Below are positions 27,367-35,172 of a DNA stretch of 58,926 bases, in pieces; the first letter of the stretch is position 1, and each line of letters begins with the position of its first letter. Location: NCBI GenBank assembly GCA_021205725.1, contig JAJPWY010000015.1, forward strand, positions 1-58,926, given 5' to 3'. The DNA is from Clostridiales bacterium. Its GTDB lineage: Bacteria > Bacillota > Clostridia > Oscillospirales > Oscillospiraceae. The notes under the pieces are model-generated. The model saw only the letters and a program-made list of their open reading frames with translations. It was not told the origin of the DNA and ran no database searches. The position numbers and the translations under genes are program-made.

Positions 27367-27866
27367 AGGAGCCCCTGGCGGTCAACACCGTCGAAATGAC
27401 AGAGGCCGTCTTTCACGAAGGGGCCAGGGCCGTCCTGAGCCGGAAGTACAACCGGCTCACTGCGAAGGTGGCGGTGGTGCTGCTGGCCGTGCTGGCCGTC
27501 CTGTACCTGATCGTCACCCTGACCGACGGCAACGCCGCCATTCTGGGGGGCGAGGTCATCCTGTACGCCGCCGTTCTCATCTGGCTCCGGGTCGTGCTCC
27601 CCCGCACTGAGGAGAAGAAGGCCTACTGCGCCCTGTCCCAGAACGGCCTCCCCTGGCGGGAGACATCGTTCTACGGGGATCGCCTCATCGTCCGCTCCGG
27701 GGCCGGAGAGGAGACGGAGATCGCCTACAGCGACATCACCTCCCGGCGGGAGACGGCCCGTCTGCTGATTCTGACCTGCTCTAACGGCTCCGAGGTGCTG
27801 CTGGACAAAGAGGGCTTCTCCACCGGTTCCCCGGCGGAGGTCTGCCGGCTGATTTGGCAGGAGTGA
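27357..27866 (+). CDS. YcxB-like membrane protein
   Basis: A 169-residue protein with two closely spaced helices (about 39-75, VAVVLLAVLAVLYLIVTL and ILGGEVILYAAVLIWL) followed by a YcxB-like C-terminal domain (GLPWRETSFYGDRLIVRSG ... ITSRRETARLLILTCSNGSEVLLDKEGF). Function unknown; the family often sits as the last gene in membrane-protein operons. ATG 27357 is selected by GAGGAGG 7 bases upstream and overlaps the previous gene. A strong terminator follows. Confidence 0.78.
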   Translation: MAVKEPLAVNTVEMTEAVFHEGARAVLSRKYNRLTAKVAVVLLAVLAVLYLIVTLTDGNAAILGGEVILYAAVLIWLRVVLPRTEEKKAYCALSQNGLPWRETSFYGDRLIVRSGAGEETEIAYSDITSRRETARLLILTCSNGSEVLLDKEGFSTGSPAEVCRLIWQE

Positions 27867-27923
27867 GGCCGGGCAGGTTTAGCGCCGTGATGCGGCTCAA
27901 TCAAATCGCAAATCATCAATATA

Positions 27924-27956
27924 GCAAAAAACAGCTCAAGTCGAGCTGTTTTTTGC
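27924..27956 (+). terminator. Rho-independent terminator of the lacI-membrane gene unit
   Basis: AAAAAACAGCTC with a short loop and GAGCTGTTTTTT: a classic stem with T run, symmetric enough to work from both sides. Confidence 0.92.
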
Positions 27957-28079
27957 ATATTCTGGTATTTTTATATGTTGTCTCTGAAAAATGTCGTCTT
28001 CGTCACGCCGGAGATATGCGGCAGAGCAAGTAACACAGGATGCTTTTCCCCTTCGTCCCACGGCAGGCTCCTGTTTTCC

Positions 28080-28108
28080 TTGCCTCTGCCGCCAAAAAAA
28101 GGTATACT
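28080..28108 (+). promoter_or_regulatory. holA promoter
   Basis: -35 TTGCCT (28080-28085), 17-base spacer, -10 TATACT (28103-28108), 32 bases before the holA start. Confidence 0.72.
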
Positions 28109-28139
28109 AGGGGCAACGACACAGAGAGGAGGGGTCGCC

Positions 28140-29186
28140 ATGGCCCCCAGAAAACCGGCAGCCCCCAGCGGACTGTCACAGCTCAAGGCCGATTTGAAGC
28201 AGGGGACTCCTGCCGGGCTCTATATCTTCTACGGCCCCGAAGACTATCTCCGGGACTACTATCTGGAGCAGCTCAAAGGGAAGGTGCTGGCCGGGGGGAT
28301 GGAGTCCTTCAACCTCCACGTCTTTCAGGGGAAGGACCTGACCCTCCAGGAGCTGACCCAGGCGGCGGAGGCCATGCCCATGATGAGCGAGCGGAGCATG
28401 GTGCTGGTCTACGACTGGGACCTGTTCAAAAATGAGGAGCGCCGGAACGGGCTGATGGCCCTCATCGACGACCTGCCGGAGTACCTGTGTCTGGTGTTTC
28501 TCTACGACACCATGGAGTGGAAGGGCAACGCCAACACCAAACTGGGCAAGCTCATCAAGGCAAAGGGCCAGATCGTGGAGTTCCGCCAGCAGGAGCAGAG
28601 CGACCTGAACAACTGGCTCCGGCGGCGGCTCAAACAGACCTGGGGCAAGGAGATCGACAACCCCACGGCGGAGTATCTCACCTTCCTCTGCGGCGGTCTC
28701 ATGACCAATCTGGCCGGGGAGGCGGACAAGCTGGGGGCCTATGCCCGGGGCAGAGCCGTCACCAGGCAGGACATCGACGCCGTGTGCGACCCGGTGCTGG
28801 ACGCAAGGGCCTTCCAGATGACCGACGCCATCGGGGAGGGCAACTACGACCGGGCCATGTCCCTGCTGGGGGAGCTGCTCCGCATGGGGGAGGAGCCCAT
28901 CTATATCATGGCCGCCGTGGGGCGGCAGCTGCGGCAGATCTGGAGTGCCCGCCTGGCCCTGGAAAACGGCCGGGGGGAGAGCTACGTGGCTCAGCTCTGG
29001 GGGATGCGCAGCGACTGGCAGGCGAGGAAGTTGATGCAGTCCGCCCGGCGGTACTCTCTCCCCTGGTGCCGGGAGGCGGTCTCCCTGTGCCAGCAGGCGG
29101 ACTGGGAGATGAAGCTGGGCCGGGACGGCTCGGACGTGCTCACCGAGCTGCTTCTGTCTCTGGCCACCCGGGACAGGGGGCGGTGA
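28140..29186 (+). CDS. holA: DNA polymerase III subunit delta
   Basis: The clamp-loader delta subunit that opens the beta sliding clamp. The 348-residue protein shows the N-terminal GLYIFYGPEDYLRDYYLEQL and the later FLYDTMEWKGNANTKLGKLIKAKG and FLCGGLMTNLAGEADKLGAY segments typical of Firmicutes HolA. ATG 28140 is chosen because GGAGG lies 7 bases upstream; upstream in-frame sequence contains the promoter. It is followed directly by the RNase M5 gene, one base after the holA stop. Confidence 0.95.
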   Translation: MAPRKPAAPSGLSQLKADLKQGTPAGLYIFYGPEDYLRDYYLEQLKGKVLAGGMESFNLHVFQGKDLTLQELTQAAEAMPMMSERSMVLVYDWDLFKNEERRNGLMALIDDLPEYLCLVFLYDTMEWKGNANTKLGKLIKAKGQIVEFRQQEQSDLNNWLRRRLKQTWGKEIDNPTAEYLTFLCGGLMTNLAGEADKLGAYARGRAVTRQDIDAVCDPVLDARAFQMTDAIGEGNYDRAMSLLGELLRMGEEPIYIMAAVGRQLRQIWSARLALENGRGESYVAQLWGMRSDWQARKLMQSARRYSLPWCREAVSLCQQADWEMKLGRDGSDVLTELLLSLATRDRGR

Positions 29187-29187
29187 G

Positions 29188-29793
29188 ATGCTGAAAATTC
29201 AGGAGGCCATCGTGGTGGAGGGCCGCTACGACAAAAACACCCTCTCCCAGGTGGTGGACGCCCTCATCATCCCCACCGACGGCTTTGGCATTTTCAAGGA
29301 CGGGGAAAAGGCCCGTTTTCTCCGGCGCATTGCCCGGGAGCGGGGACTAATCGTCCTCACCGACAGCGACGGGGCGGGGTTCGTCATCCGGAACCACCTG
29401 AAGGGGGTCATCCCAAAGGAACAGCTGAAGCAGGCCTATATCCCGGACATCCCCGGCAAGGAGCGCCGGAAGGCAAAGCCCGGCAAAGAGGGCAAGCTGG
29501 GGGTAGAGGGGATGCGCCCGGAGGTGCTGGAGGCCGCCCTCCGCCGGGCAGGGGCCACCATCCTGGACGAGGACGAGGCCGCCCCCCTCCCCCGCCGTGA
29601 GATCACCAAGGCGGACTTTTTCCGGGACGGCCTCACCGGTCGGCCAGACAGCGCCGCCCGCCGGGAGCGGCTGAAAGCCCGGCTGGAGCTGCCTCAGCGG
29701 CTGACCACCAACGGCCTGCTGGAGGTGCTCAATGTGCTGTACAGCTATGAGGACTATGAGCAGGTGATTTTCCAAATGGAAAGCGAGGCTTAG
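29188..29793 (+). CDS. rnmV: Ribonuclease M5-like Toprim protein
   Basis: RNase M5 matures the ends of 5S rRNA precursors using a Toprim active site. The 201-residue protein has the Toprim glutamate in IVVEGRYDKN and the metal-binding LTDSDGAG motif (standard family form is DPD or DSD followed by GxG), then a C-terminal DUF4093-type region. It begins one base after holA stops and is probably co-transcribed. The 5S rRNA substrate is assumed from the family; ribosomal protein L18, its usual cofactor, is not in the window. Its last codons overlap the end of the convergent HD gene. Confidence 0.88.
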   Translation: MLKIQEAIVVEGRYDKNTLSQVVDALIIPTDGFGIFKDGEKARFLRRIARERGLIVLTDSDGAGFVIRNHLKGVIPKEQLKQAYIPDIPGKERRKAKPGKEGKLGVEGMRPEVLEAALRRAGATILDEDEAAPLPRREITKADFFRDGLTGRPDSAARRERLKARLELPQRLTTNGLLEVLNVLYSYEDYEQVIFQMESEA

Positions 29794-30368
29794 GGCTGGG
29801 CATCGAAGTAGGCATTGATGGCCGCCTCGTCTGCCCGCATGGCCTCGATGGTTCGCCGCTGCAGGTCCGCCAGGTCCCAGCCCAGGAGGGCGGCTCCGTC
29901 CTCGATGACCTGCCGGGAGCAGCCTGCGGCAAACTTCTTGTCCTTGTACTTCTTTTTCAGGCTCTTGACCTCCATGTCCTGGACGCTTTTGGAGGGGCGC
30001 ATCAGGCAGGCGGCGTAGATCAGGCCGGTGAGCTCGTCGGCGGCGTAGAGCACCTTTTCCATCTCGTGCTCCGGCTTGATGTCCACCGTCAGCTTCCAGC
30101 CGTGGCTGGCGGTGGCGTGGATCAGCCGCTCGTCCAGTCCACGCTCCCGCATGATCTCCTGGCTCTTGATGCAGTGCTGGTCGGGATACCGCTCGAAGTC
30201 CAGGTCGTGGAGCAGGCCCACGATGCCCCAGAAGTCCTCCTCGTCTCCGTAGCCCAGCTCCCGGGCATACCAGCGCATGACGCCCTCCACTGTCAGGGCG
30301 TGACGGATGTGAAACGGCTCCTGATTGTACTCCTTTAACAGGCTGAATGCCTCGTCTCTGGTGATCAT
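29790..30368 (-). CDS. HD-domain phosphohydrolase
   Basis: A 192-residue HD-superfamily metal-dependent phosphohydrolase. Metal ligands are visible as His in HIRHALTVE, the HD pair in GLLHDLDFERYPDQH, and a further His/Asp in HATASHGW and YAADELTG. Substrate unknown; related small HD proteins act on nucleotides or related phosphate esters. ATG 30368 is selected by AAAGGAG 11 bases upstream. Its stop codon overlaps the rnmV stop tail to tail. Confidence 0.82.
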   Translation of the reverse strand: MITRDEAFSLLKEYNQEPFHIRHALTVEGVMRWYARELGYGDEEDFWGIVGLLHDLDFERYPDQHCIKSQEIMRERGLDERLIHATASHGWKLTVDIKPEHEMEKVLYAADELTGLIYAACLMRPSKSVQDMEVKSLKKKYKDKKFAAGCSRQVIEDGAALLGWDLADLQRRTIEAMRADEAAINAYFDAQP

Positions 30369-30417
30369 ATCTGTATTCGCTCCTTTTGAATTCAGCGGTA
30401 ACACCGCTGTTTGCTCT

Positions 30418-30446
30418 ACTATACGCCCTTTGGGGCGGGATTTCAA
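30418..30446 (-). promoter_or_regulatory. Promoter of the HD hydrolase gene
   Basis: On the minus strand: TTGAAA (30446-30441), 17-base spacer, TATAGT (30423-30418). The spacer holds a CGCCCC/GGGCG inverted repeat. Confidence 0.65.
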
Positions 30447-30504
30447 CATATTTTTATAGTAGGTAGGTGGAATTTACTCTTTGTTCCCCCCCTGTCGATT
30501 TTCC

Positions 30505-30533
30505 TTGACAGCGCCCCCCGAATATCGTATGAT
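30505..30533 (+). promoter_or_regulatory. rpe promoter
   Basis: Consensus -35 TTGACA (30505-30510), 17-base spacer, -10 TATGAT (30528-30533), 55 bases before the rpe start. Confidence 0.78.
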
Positions 30534-30587
30534 GTTTTCCCGGAGCGAACCTACCGGTTCAATCAGTAAATGGGAGGCAGCCAAACC

Positions 30588-31238
30588 ATGAAAATCAGCC
30601 CCTCGATCCTGTCCGCAGACTTCACCCGTCTGGGGGAGCAGTGCCGGACAGCGTTGGACGCCGGAGCCGATATGATCCATTTTGACGTGATGGACGGCCA
30701 TTTTGTGGAGAACATCTCCTTTGGCCTGCCAGTGCTGCGCTCTCTCCGCAAGGGGCTGGGGTCGGCGGTGCTGGACGTGCATCTGATGATCACCCATCCT
30801 CTGAAATACGCCCCCGCCTTTCTGGACGCGGGAGCCGACCTACTCACCTTCCACGTGGAGACGGAGGACAACATCGACGCTGTCCTGGACGTCATCCACG
30901 CCGCCGGACGGGGGGCCGGGCTGTCTGTCAGCCCCAACACCCCGGCAGAGGCGGTGTTCCCCTGGCTGGACAGGCTGGCCTTGGTGCTGGTCATGGGGGT
31001 GGAGCCGGGACAGGGGGGCCAGTCCTTCGACCCCCGGGCCCTGGACAAGCTCCGCACCCTCCGGGCCGAGTGCGCCCGGCGGGGAATCCATCCCGACCTC
31101 TCGGTGGACGGCGGGGTCAAGCTGGGCTCCACCGCCCCCCAGTGCGCCCAGGCCGGGGCCACCCTTCTGGTGGCGGGCAGCGCCGTGTTCTGCGCCCCGG
31201 ACATCGCCCGGGCGGTGCGGGAGTTCCGGCAGCTCTAA
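30588..31238 (+). CDS. rpe: Ribulose-phosphate 3-epimerase
   Basis: Interconverts ribulose-5-phosphate and xylulose-5-phosphate in the pentose phosphate pathway. The 216-residue TIM barrel shows all family motifs: the N-terminal SPSILSADF, FDVMDGHFV and LDVHLMI with metal ligands, VLVMGVEPGQGGQ, and SVDGGV. ATG 30588 fits the family N-terminus (MKISPSIL) and has GGGAGG 10 bases upstream. It is monocistronic with its own promoter and a terminator. Confidence 0.97.
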   Translation: MKISPSILSADFTRLGEQCRTALDAGADMIHFDVMDGHFVENISFGLPVLRSLRKGLGSAVLDVHLMITHPLKYAPAFLDAGADLLTFHVETEDNIDAVLDVIHAAGRGAGLSVSPNTPAEAVFPWLDRLALVLVMGVEPGQGGQSFDPRALDKLRTLRAECARRGIHPDLSVDGGVKLGSTAPQCAQAGATLLVAGSAVFCAPDIARAVREFRQL

Positions 31239-31262
31239 GGGCTGTTTTCTCTGTACAAAAGC

Positions 31263-31305
31263 AAAATCCGTCGGTCTGGAGGCCTTCTCCAAACCGGCGG
31301 ATTTA
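31263..31305. terminator. Bidirectional terminator after rpe
   Basis: A stem of about 17 bp with one mismatch (AAATCCGTCGGTCTGGAG with CTCCAAACCGGCGGATTT) followed by T-rich sequence on the plus strand and by TTTTG on the minus strand. Confidence 0.88.
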
Positions 31306-31314
31306 TTTTACCTT

Positions 31315-31626
31315 TTACTTTTTCCGGGTGAGCATTTTCCGGATGGTGCCCCGGGAGTCTCTGACCAGGACGATGACCAGCCAGACCACCAGGGCCAGGG
31401 CGATGACGGACAGCCCCAGAAAGGCGTCGTTCGCCATGTCCTCCAGCGCCGGGGTAAAGTAGTCCGCCCCCAGCTCGGCGTACTCGAAAATGGCGTCTGC
31501 CAGCCACATCAGGGAGGCCCCCCACAGCATCAGGCACAGCGCCCCCAGGTGCATGGTGTCGTCCCTGCGGGTATACCACCAGACGGTGGCGTACACGGCG
31601 GCAAGGACGGTAAGCAGCAGGGTCAT
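31315..31626 (-). CDS. Small three-helix membrane protein, unknown function
   Basis: A 103-residue hydrophobic protein with about three helices: MTLLLTVLAAVYATVWWY, LGALCLMLWGASLMWLADAI and FLGLSVIALALVVWLVIVLV. It ends in a basic cytoplasmic tail (RDSRGTIRKMLTRKK). No family recognised. It follows the next gene by ten bases on the minus strand, so the two are probably co-transcribed and may form a complex. Ends just before the rpe terminator. Confidence 0.72.
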   Translation of the reverse strand: MTLLLTVLAAVYATVWWYTRRDDTMHLGALCLMLWGASLMWLADAIFEYAELGADYFTPALEDMANDAFLGLSVIALALVVWLVIVLVRDSRGTIRKMLTRKK

Positions 31627-31636
31627 ACCGTCTCCC

Positions 31637-32050
31637 TCACTCTGCGGCGGGGGCAGTCTCCCCGTCCCGCCGGGCGATGTCCTCGGCGGCGACGGTCATG
31701 ACTCCCCAGGCCCCTGTGACGATCAGAGCCATGAGCACACCCACCGAGCCCATCTCCTGGAGCATCTCCGCCGTACTGGCCGGGTCGGAGGCCGCCGTCA
31801 GGAAGGGGAACCAGGGGACGATCTCCCCGTGCCACAGGTGCTCAAAGGCCAGCAGCAGGGAGCCGCCCCACAGCATCTCGGACAGCCAGCTCAGCTTCCG
31901 GCTCCAGGGGATGGCGGGACCATTGTGCCGCCCCTCCAGCCTTCTCTCCGCTCGGGGCCGGGCCGCCGCCTTCTTCTCGTGGTTGTTGATCACGTGGGTC
32001 GCCACCGTGATGACCACCGCCTCAGTGGTGGGTACCAAAAAACAGGCCAT
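31637..32050 (-). CDS. Small membrane protein, unknown function
   Basis: A 137-residue protein with a hydrophobic N-terminal segment (MACFLVPTTEAVVITVATHV), a basic middle (NNHEKKAAARPRAERRLEGR), a helix around SEMLWGGSLLLAFEHLWHG and a C-terminal helix (GSVGVLMALIVTGAWGVMTVAAED). ATG 32050 is chosen for AAGGAG 9 bases upstream. It is the first gene of a two-gene unit. The pairing with the 103-residue protein is the main clue. Confidence 0.7.
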   Translation of the reverse strand: MACFLVPTTEAVVITVATHVINNHEKKAAARPRAERRLEGRHNGPAIPWSRKLSWLSEMLWGGSLLLAFEHLWHGEIVPWFPFLTAASDPASTAEMLQEMGSVGVLMALIVTGAWGVMTVAAEDIARRDGETAPAAE

Positions 32051-32111
32051 GGGTATTCTCTCCTTCTGTTTGTCCGGCGCAGTCTTGTCGTCTGCGCACA
32101 TATTACGTGTT

Positions 32112-32140
32112 ATTGTAACACAGGCAGGGGGAAAAGGCAA
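32112..32140 (-). promoter_or_regulatory. Promoter of the two small membrane-protein genes
   Basis: On the minus strand: TTGCCT (32140-32135), 17-base spacer, TACAAT (32117-32112). It lies in the gap after galT. Confidence 0.65.
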
Positions 32141-32147
32141 ATCCTTT

Positions 32148-33638
32148 TTACAGCGCCGCCACGAACCGCAAAAACGCCTCCCGGCCCTCGTCGGTGCGCT
32201 TGTACACCCCGGCGTCCTCCAGGACGGCGGCAAAGACCTTGCCCACCTCCAGCCGGATGATGTCTCCGCAGTTGTCGGCGTTCAGCTCGGGGTGTCCGCC
32301 CATCACAACCTCTCTGGCCCAGCTCGCGTGGGAGGCGGTCCTGGGGTCGGCCTCCAGGTCGCCGCCGGTGAGGATGGTCTGCTCCAGCACCGCCAGCTCC
32401 TCCTTCAGCCGGGCGGGGAGCACCGCCAGGCCCATGACCTCGATGAGGCCGATGTTCTCCTTCTTGATGTGGTGCTTCTCCTGATGGGGGTGGAAGATGC
32501 CCAGGGGATACTCCTCGGTGGTGCGGTTGTTGCGCAGCACCAGATCCATCTCGTAGTCCTCCCCCCTTCTGCGGCAGATAGGGGTGATGGTGTTGTGGGG
32601 GGCATCCGTCTCCGCCAGGATGTCGGCTGCCGGGTCGGAGTAGCCCCGCCAGACGTTGAGGATGTGCTCGCTGCAATCCGCCACCCGTACCGGATTCGCT
32701 CCCCGGAGCCGGATGACCGACATGGGCCACCGGACGATGCCGGCGGACAGATCCTCATAGCCGGGGATGGAGATCTCCGTCTCCACCGGGGCCCGCTCCA
32801 TGGCGAAGGTGTACCGGCCCCCCTGATAGTGGTCGTGACTCAGCACGCTGCCCCCCACGATGGGGAGGTCTGCGTTGGAGCCGACGAAATAGTGGGGGAA
32901 GATGGTGACAAACTCCAGCAGATGGTCGAAGCACCGCCGGTCGGTGGCCATGGGGATGTGCTTCCGGTTAAAGACGATGCAGTGCTCGTTATAATAGACA
33001 TAGGGGGAGTACTGGAGGCAGTAGTCCTCCCCTGCCAGCTTCAGGGGGATGACCCGGTGGTTCTGGCGGGCGGGGTGATCCAGCCGTCCGGCATAGCCCT
33101 CGTTCTCCACACAGAGCTGGCACTTGGGGTACTTCACCGACACCGCCTTTCCGGCGGCGGCGATGGCCCGGGGGTCCTTTTCCGGCTTGGACAGGTTGAT
33201 GGTGATGTCCAGGGTGCCGTACTCCGTCTCTGCCGGCCACTTCACGTCCTTTGCGATGCGGTCCCGGCGGATATAGTTGGTGTCCCCGGAGAAGGTATAG
33301 TACCAGCTGGTGGCCTCCTCCGGGCTGCGGGCGTAGGCCTCCCAGAACTGCCGCGCCGTCTCCGAGGGCCGGGGGGTCAGCAGACCCATCAGCCCCGTGT
33401 CATACAGGTCGGTGAAGGAGGGGGTGTCCCCCTGGATGAGCCCGTGTTCATAGGCGTACCGGTTCATCACGTCCAGAATGTCCTGGAGGGGCGGCAGCTC
33501 CTCCACCGGGGTCAGGCCGTCAAAGCCCTCCAGACCCAAAGCCTCCAGCAGCCGGTTGGCGGCCCACACCCGGTCGCCCTCCCCGATCAGCCCATGGCGG
33601 ACGGTGTACTCCACCAGCTGAGAAATGGCAAGCTCCAT
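32148..33638 (-). CDS. galT: UDP-glucose-hexose-1-phosphate uridylyltransferase, class II
   Basis: Leloir pathway enzyme exchanging UMP between UDP-glucose and galactose-1-phosphate. The 496 residues match the long class II (Firmicutes) GalT rather than the HPHPH class I enzyme. Typical segments are SHDHYQGG, GIFHPHQEKHHIKKENIGLIEVMG and PKCQLCVENEGYAGR. ATG 33638 has AGGAG 8 bases upstream and follows galK by 14 bases. The galE epimerase is not nearby. Confidence 0.95.
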   Translation of the reverse strand: MELAISQLVEYTVRHGLIGEGDRVWAANRLLEALGLEGFDGLTPVEELPPLQDILDVMNRYAYEHGLIQGDTPSFTDLYDTGLMGLLTPRPSETARQFWEAYARSPEEATSWYYTFSGDTNYIRRDRIAKDVKWPAETEYGTLDITINLSKPEKDPRAIAAAGKAVSVKYPKCQLCVENEGYAGRLDHPARQNHRVIPLKLAGEDYCLQYSPYVYYNEHCIVFNRKHIPMATDRRCFDHLLEFVTIFPHYFVGSNADLPIVGGSVLSHDHYQGGRYTFAMERAPVETEISIPGYEDLSAGIVRWPMSVIRLRGANPVRVADCSEHILNVWRGYSDPAADILAETDAPHNTITPICRRRGEDYEMDLVLRNNRTTEEYPLGIFHPHQEKHHIKKENIGLIEVMGLAVLPARLKEELAVLEQTILTGGDLEADPRTASHASWAREVVMGGHPELNADNCGDIIRLEVGKVFAAVLEDAGVYKRTDEGREAFLRFVAAL

Positions 33639-33652
33639 GTTTCTCTCTCCTC

Positions 33653-34948
33653 TCATCCAAACAGCACGGCCCCGCCCACCGGGCGGATGGTCAGGATATG
33701 GCAGGATCCCTGGCCCAGCAGGGCGTCCATGCCCAGCCGGAACCGGTCCAGGCAATCCAGGGGAACAAAGGCCTGAATGGTTCCGGCAAAGCCGCCTCCG
33801 TGAACCCGGACGGCTCCCCGGCCGCCCAGCAGGTGCTGGGCCACCGCCAGAGCCACCGCCACCGGCTGGTCAGCCGGGTCACGGAAGGTGGTCACGTTTT
33901 GCAGATACATAAAGGAGGACTGCCCGGACTGGTTCACCAAGTCCAGGAAGGTGTCGAAATCGCCCCGCTCCAAAGCCTGCACCTGTCCCTCCACCCGGTT
34001 CACGTCGTCGTAATAGTGGATGGCCCGGAGCACCGCCCGGTCGCCCAGTCGCTCCCGGAGCCGGGGCAGCCGGGCATAGAACATCGCCGGGTCGGTCTCG
34101 CTGAGCACGGTCTTGCCCATCTGGGCCGCCACCGCCCCCATTTCCCGGGGAATGGCTCCATAGTCGGCGGTCAGGTCAGCGTGATCCGCCCCGGTGTCGA
34201 TGATGCACAGGGCATGGCCCGCCGCCACAAAGTCAAAGTCCACCTGATGGTACACCGGGTTTCCCTCGTCCCGGAAGTCGATGGCCACAATGCCCCCCAG
34301 GGCGCAGGCCATCTGATCCATCAGGCCGGAGGGTTTGCCGAAATAGACATTTTCCGCATACTGGCCCATCATGGCGATCTGGGCCAGGGACAGCTCGTCA
34401 TGGCAGTACAGGTGGTTGGCCACCACCCCCACCAGCACCTCATAGCAGGCGGAGGAGGACAGGCCGGAGCCTCCCGGCACATCGGAGCGGATGTATGCGT
34501 CAAAGCCCACAGGCTGATAGCTCAGCTGGGCTGTCCGGGCCAGGATGCCCCGAACCAGAGAGGGGGTAGTGTTCTCCTCGGCGTCCACCTTGTCCAGCTC
34601 GTCCACCCGGAGCTCCACTGTGCCATAGCCCTCAGAGCACAGGCGGACGGTGTCGGTGCCGTTGGGAGCGGCGCAGGCCACGGCGTCCAGGTCTACACTG
34701 GCAGCCAGCACCTTGCCCCGCTGGTGGTCGGTATGGTTGCCCCCTACCTCCGTGCGGCCCGCTGCGGTGCAGAGAGCCACCTGGGTATTCTCATCCCGCT
34801 GAAAGGTCTTTTGAAAGCCGTCCATCAGCTCCTCCAGGCGGCAGCACACGGGGCCGACGGTGTTCTCCTCCCGGCAGTAGATGCGGGAGAGCTCCCGGCG
34901 GCAGTCCTCGGTGAGCAGCGCCTCCCGGATCGCCTTGATCGTTGTCAT
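33653..34948 (-). CDS. galK: Galactokinase
   Basis: A GHMP-family kinase that phosphorylates galactose at C1, first step of the Leloir pathway. The 431-residue protein shows the galactokinase signature as GRTEVGGNHTDHQRG and the glycine-rich ATP loop PGGSGLSSSACYE. The C-terminal GRGAVRVHGGGFAGTIQAF motif is also present. ATG 34948 is supported by AGGAGG 9 bases upstream. It leads the galK-galT operon with its own promoter. Confidence 0.96.
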   Translation of the reverse strand: MTTIKAIREALLTEDCRRELSRIYCREENTVGPVCCRLEELMDGFQKTFQRDENTQVALCTAAGRTEVGGNHTDHQRGKVLAASVDLDAVACAAPNGTDTVRLCSEGYGTVELRVDELDKVDAEENTTPSLVRGILARTAQLSYQPVGFDAYIRSDVPGGSGLSSSACYEVLVGVVANHLYCHDELSLAQIAMMGQYAENVYFGKPSGLMDQMACALGGIVAIDFRDEGNPVYHQVDFDFVAAGHALCIIDTGADHADLTADYGAIPREMGAVAAQMGKTVLSETDPAMFYARLPRLRERLGDRAVLRAIHYYDDVNRVEGQVQALERGDFDTFLDLVNQSGQSSFMYLQNVTTFRDPADQPVAVALAVAQHLLGGRGAVRVHGGGFAGTIQAFVPLDCLDRFRLGMDALLGQGSCHILTIRPVGGAVLFG

Positions 34949-35005
34949 ATGTAAATTCCTCCTGTGAGACCGGGATGCGGTCTCCGTCTGTAATATTCGC
35001 CCCCT

Positions 35006-35034
35006 ATTATACCGTTTCAGCCCAAAAGAGGCAA
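35006..35034 (-). promoter_or_regulatory. galK-galT promoter
   Basis: On the minus strand: TTGCCT (35034-35029), 17-base spacer, perfect TATAAT (35011-35006). Confidence 0.75.
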
Positions 35035-35106
35035 TGTGTTTTTGTGAAAAGTTTGTTGCATTTTTCACGTTGTTCCCCCGTTCCGACATCTCTCATCATT
35101 TTATCG

Positions 35107-35135
35107 TTGCCACTTTTCCTCTTTTGTGCTATGCT
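35107..35135 (+). promoter_or_regulatory. trkA-trkH promoter
   Basis: TTGCCA (35107-35112), 17-base spacer, TATGCT (35130-35135), 38 bases before trkA. Confidence 0.65.
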
Positions 35136-35172
35136 GTGTCACAGGCTGGAAAACAAAAAGAGGCGATTCCCA

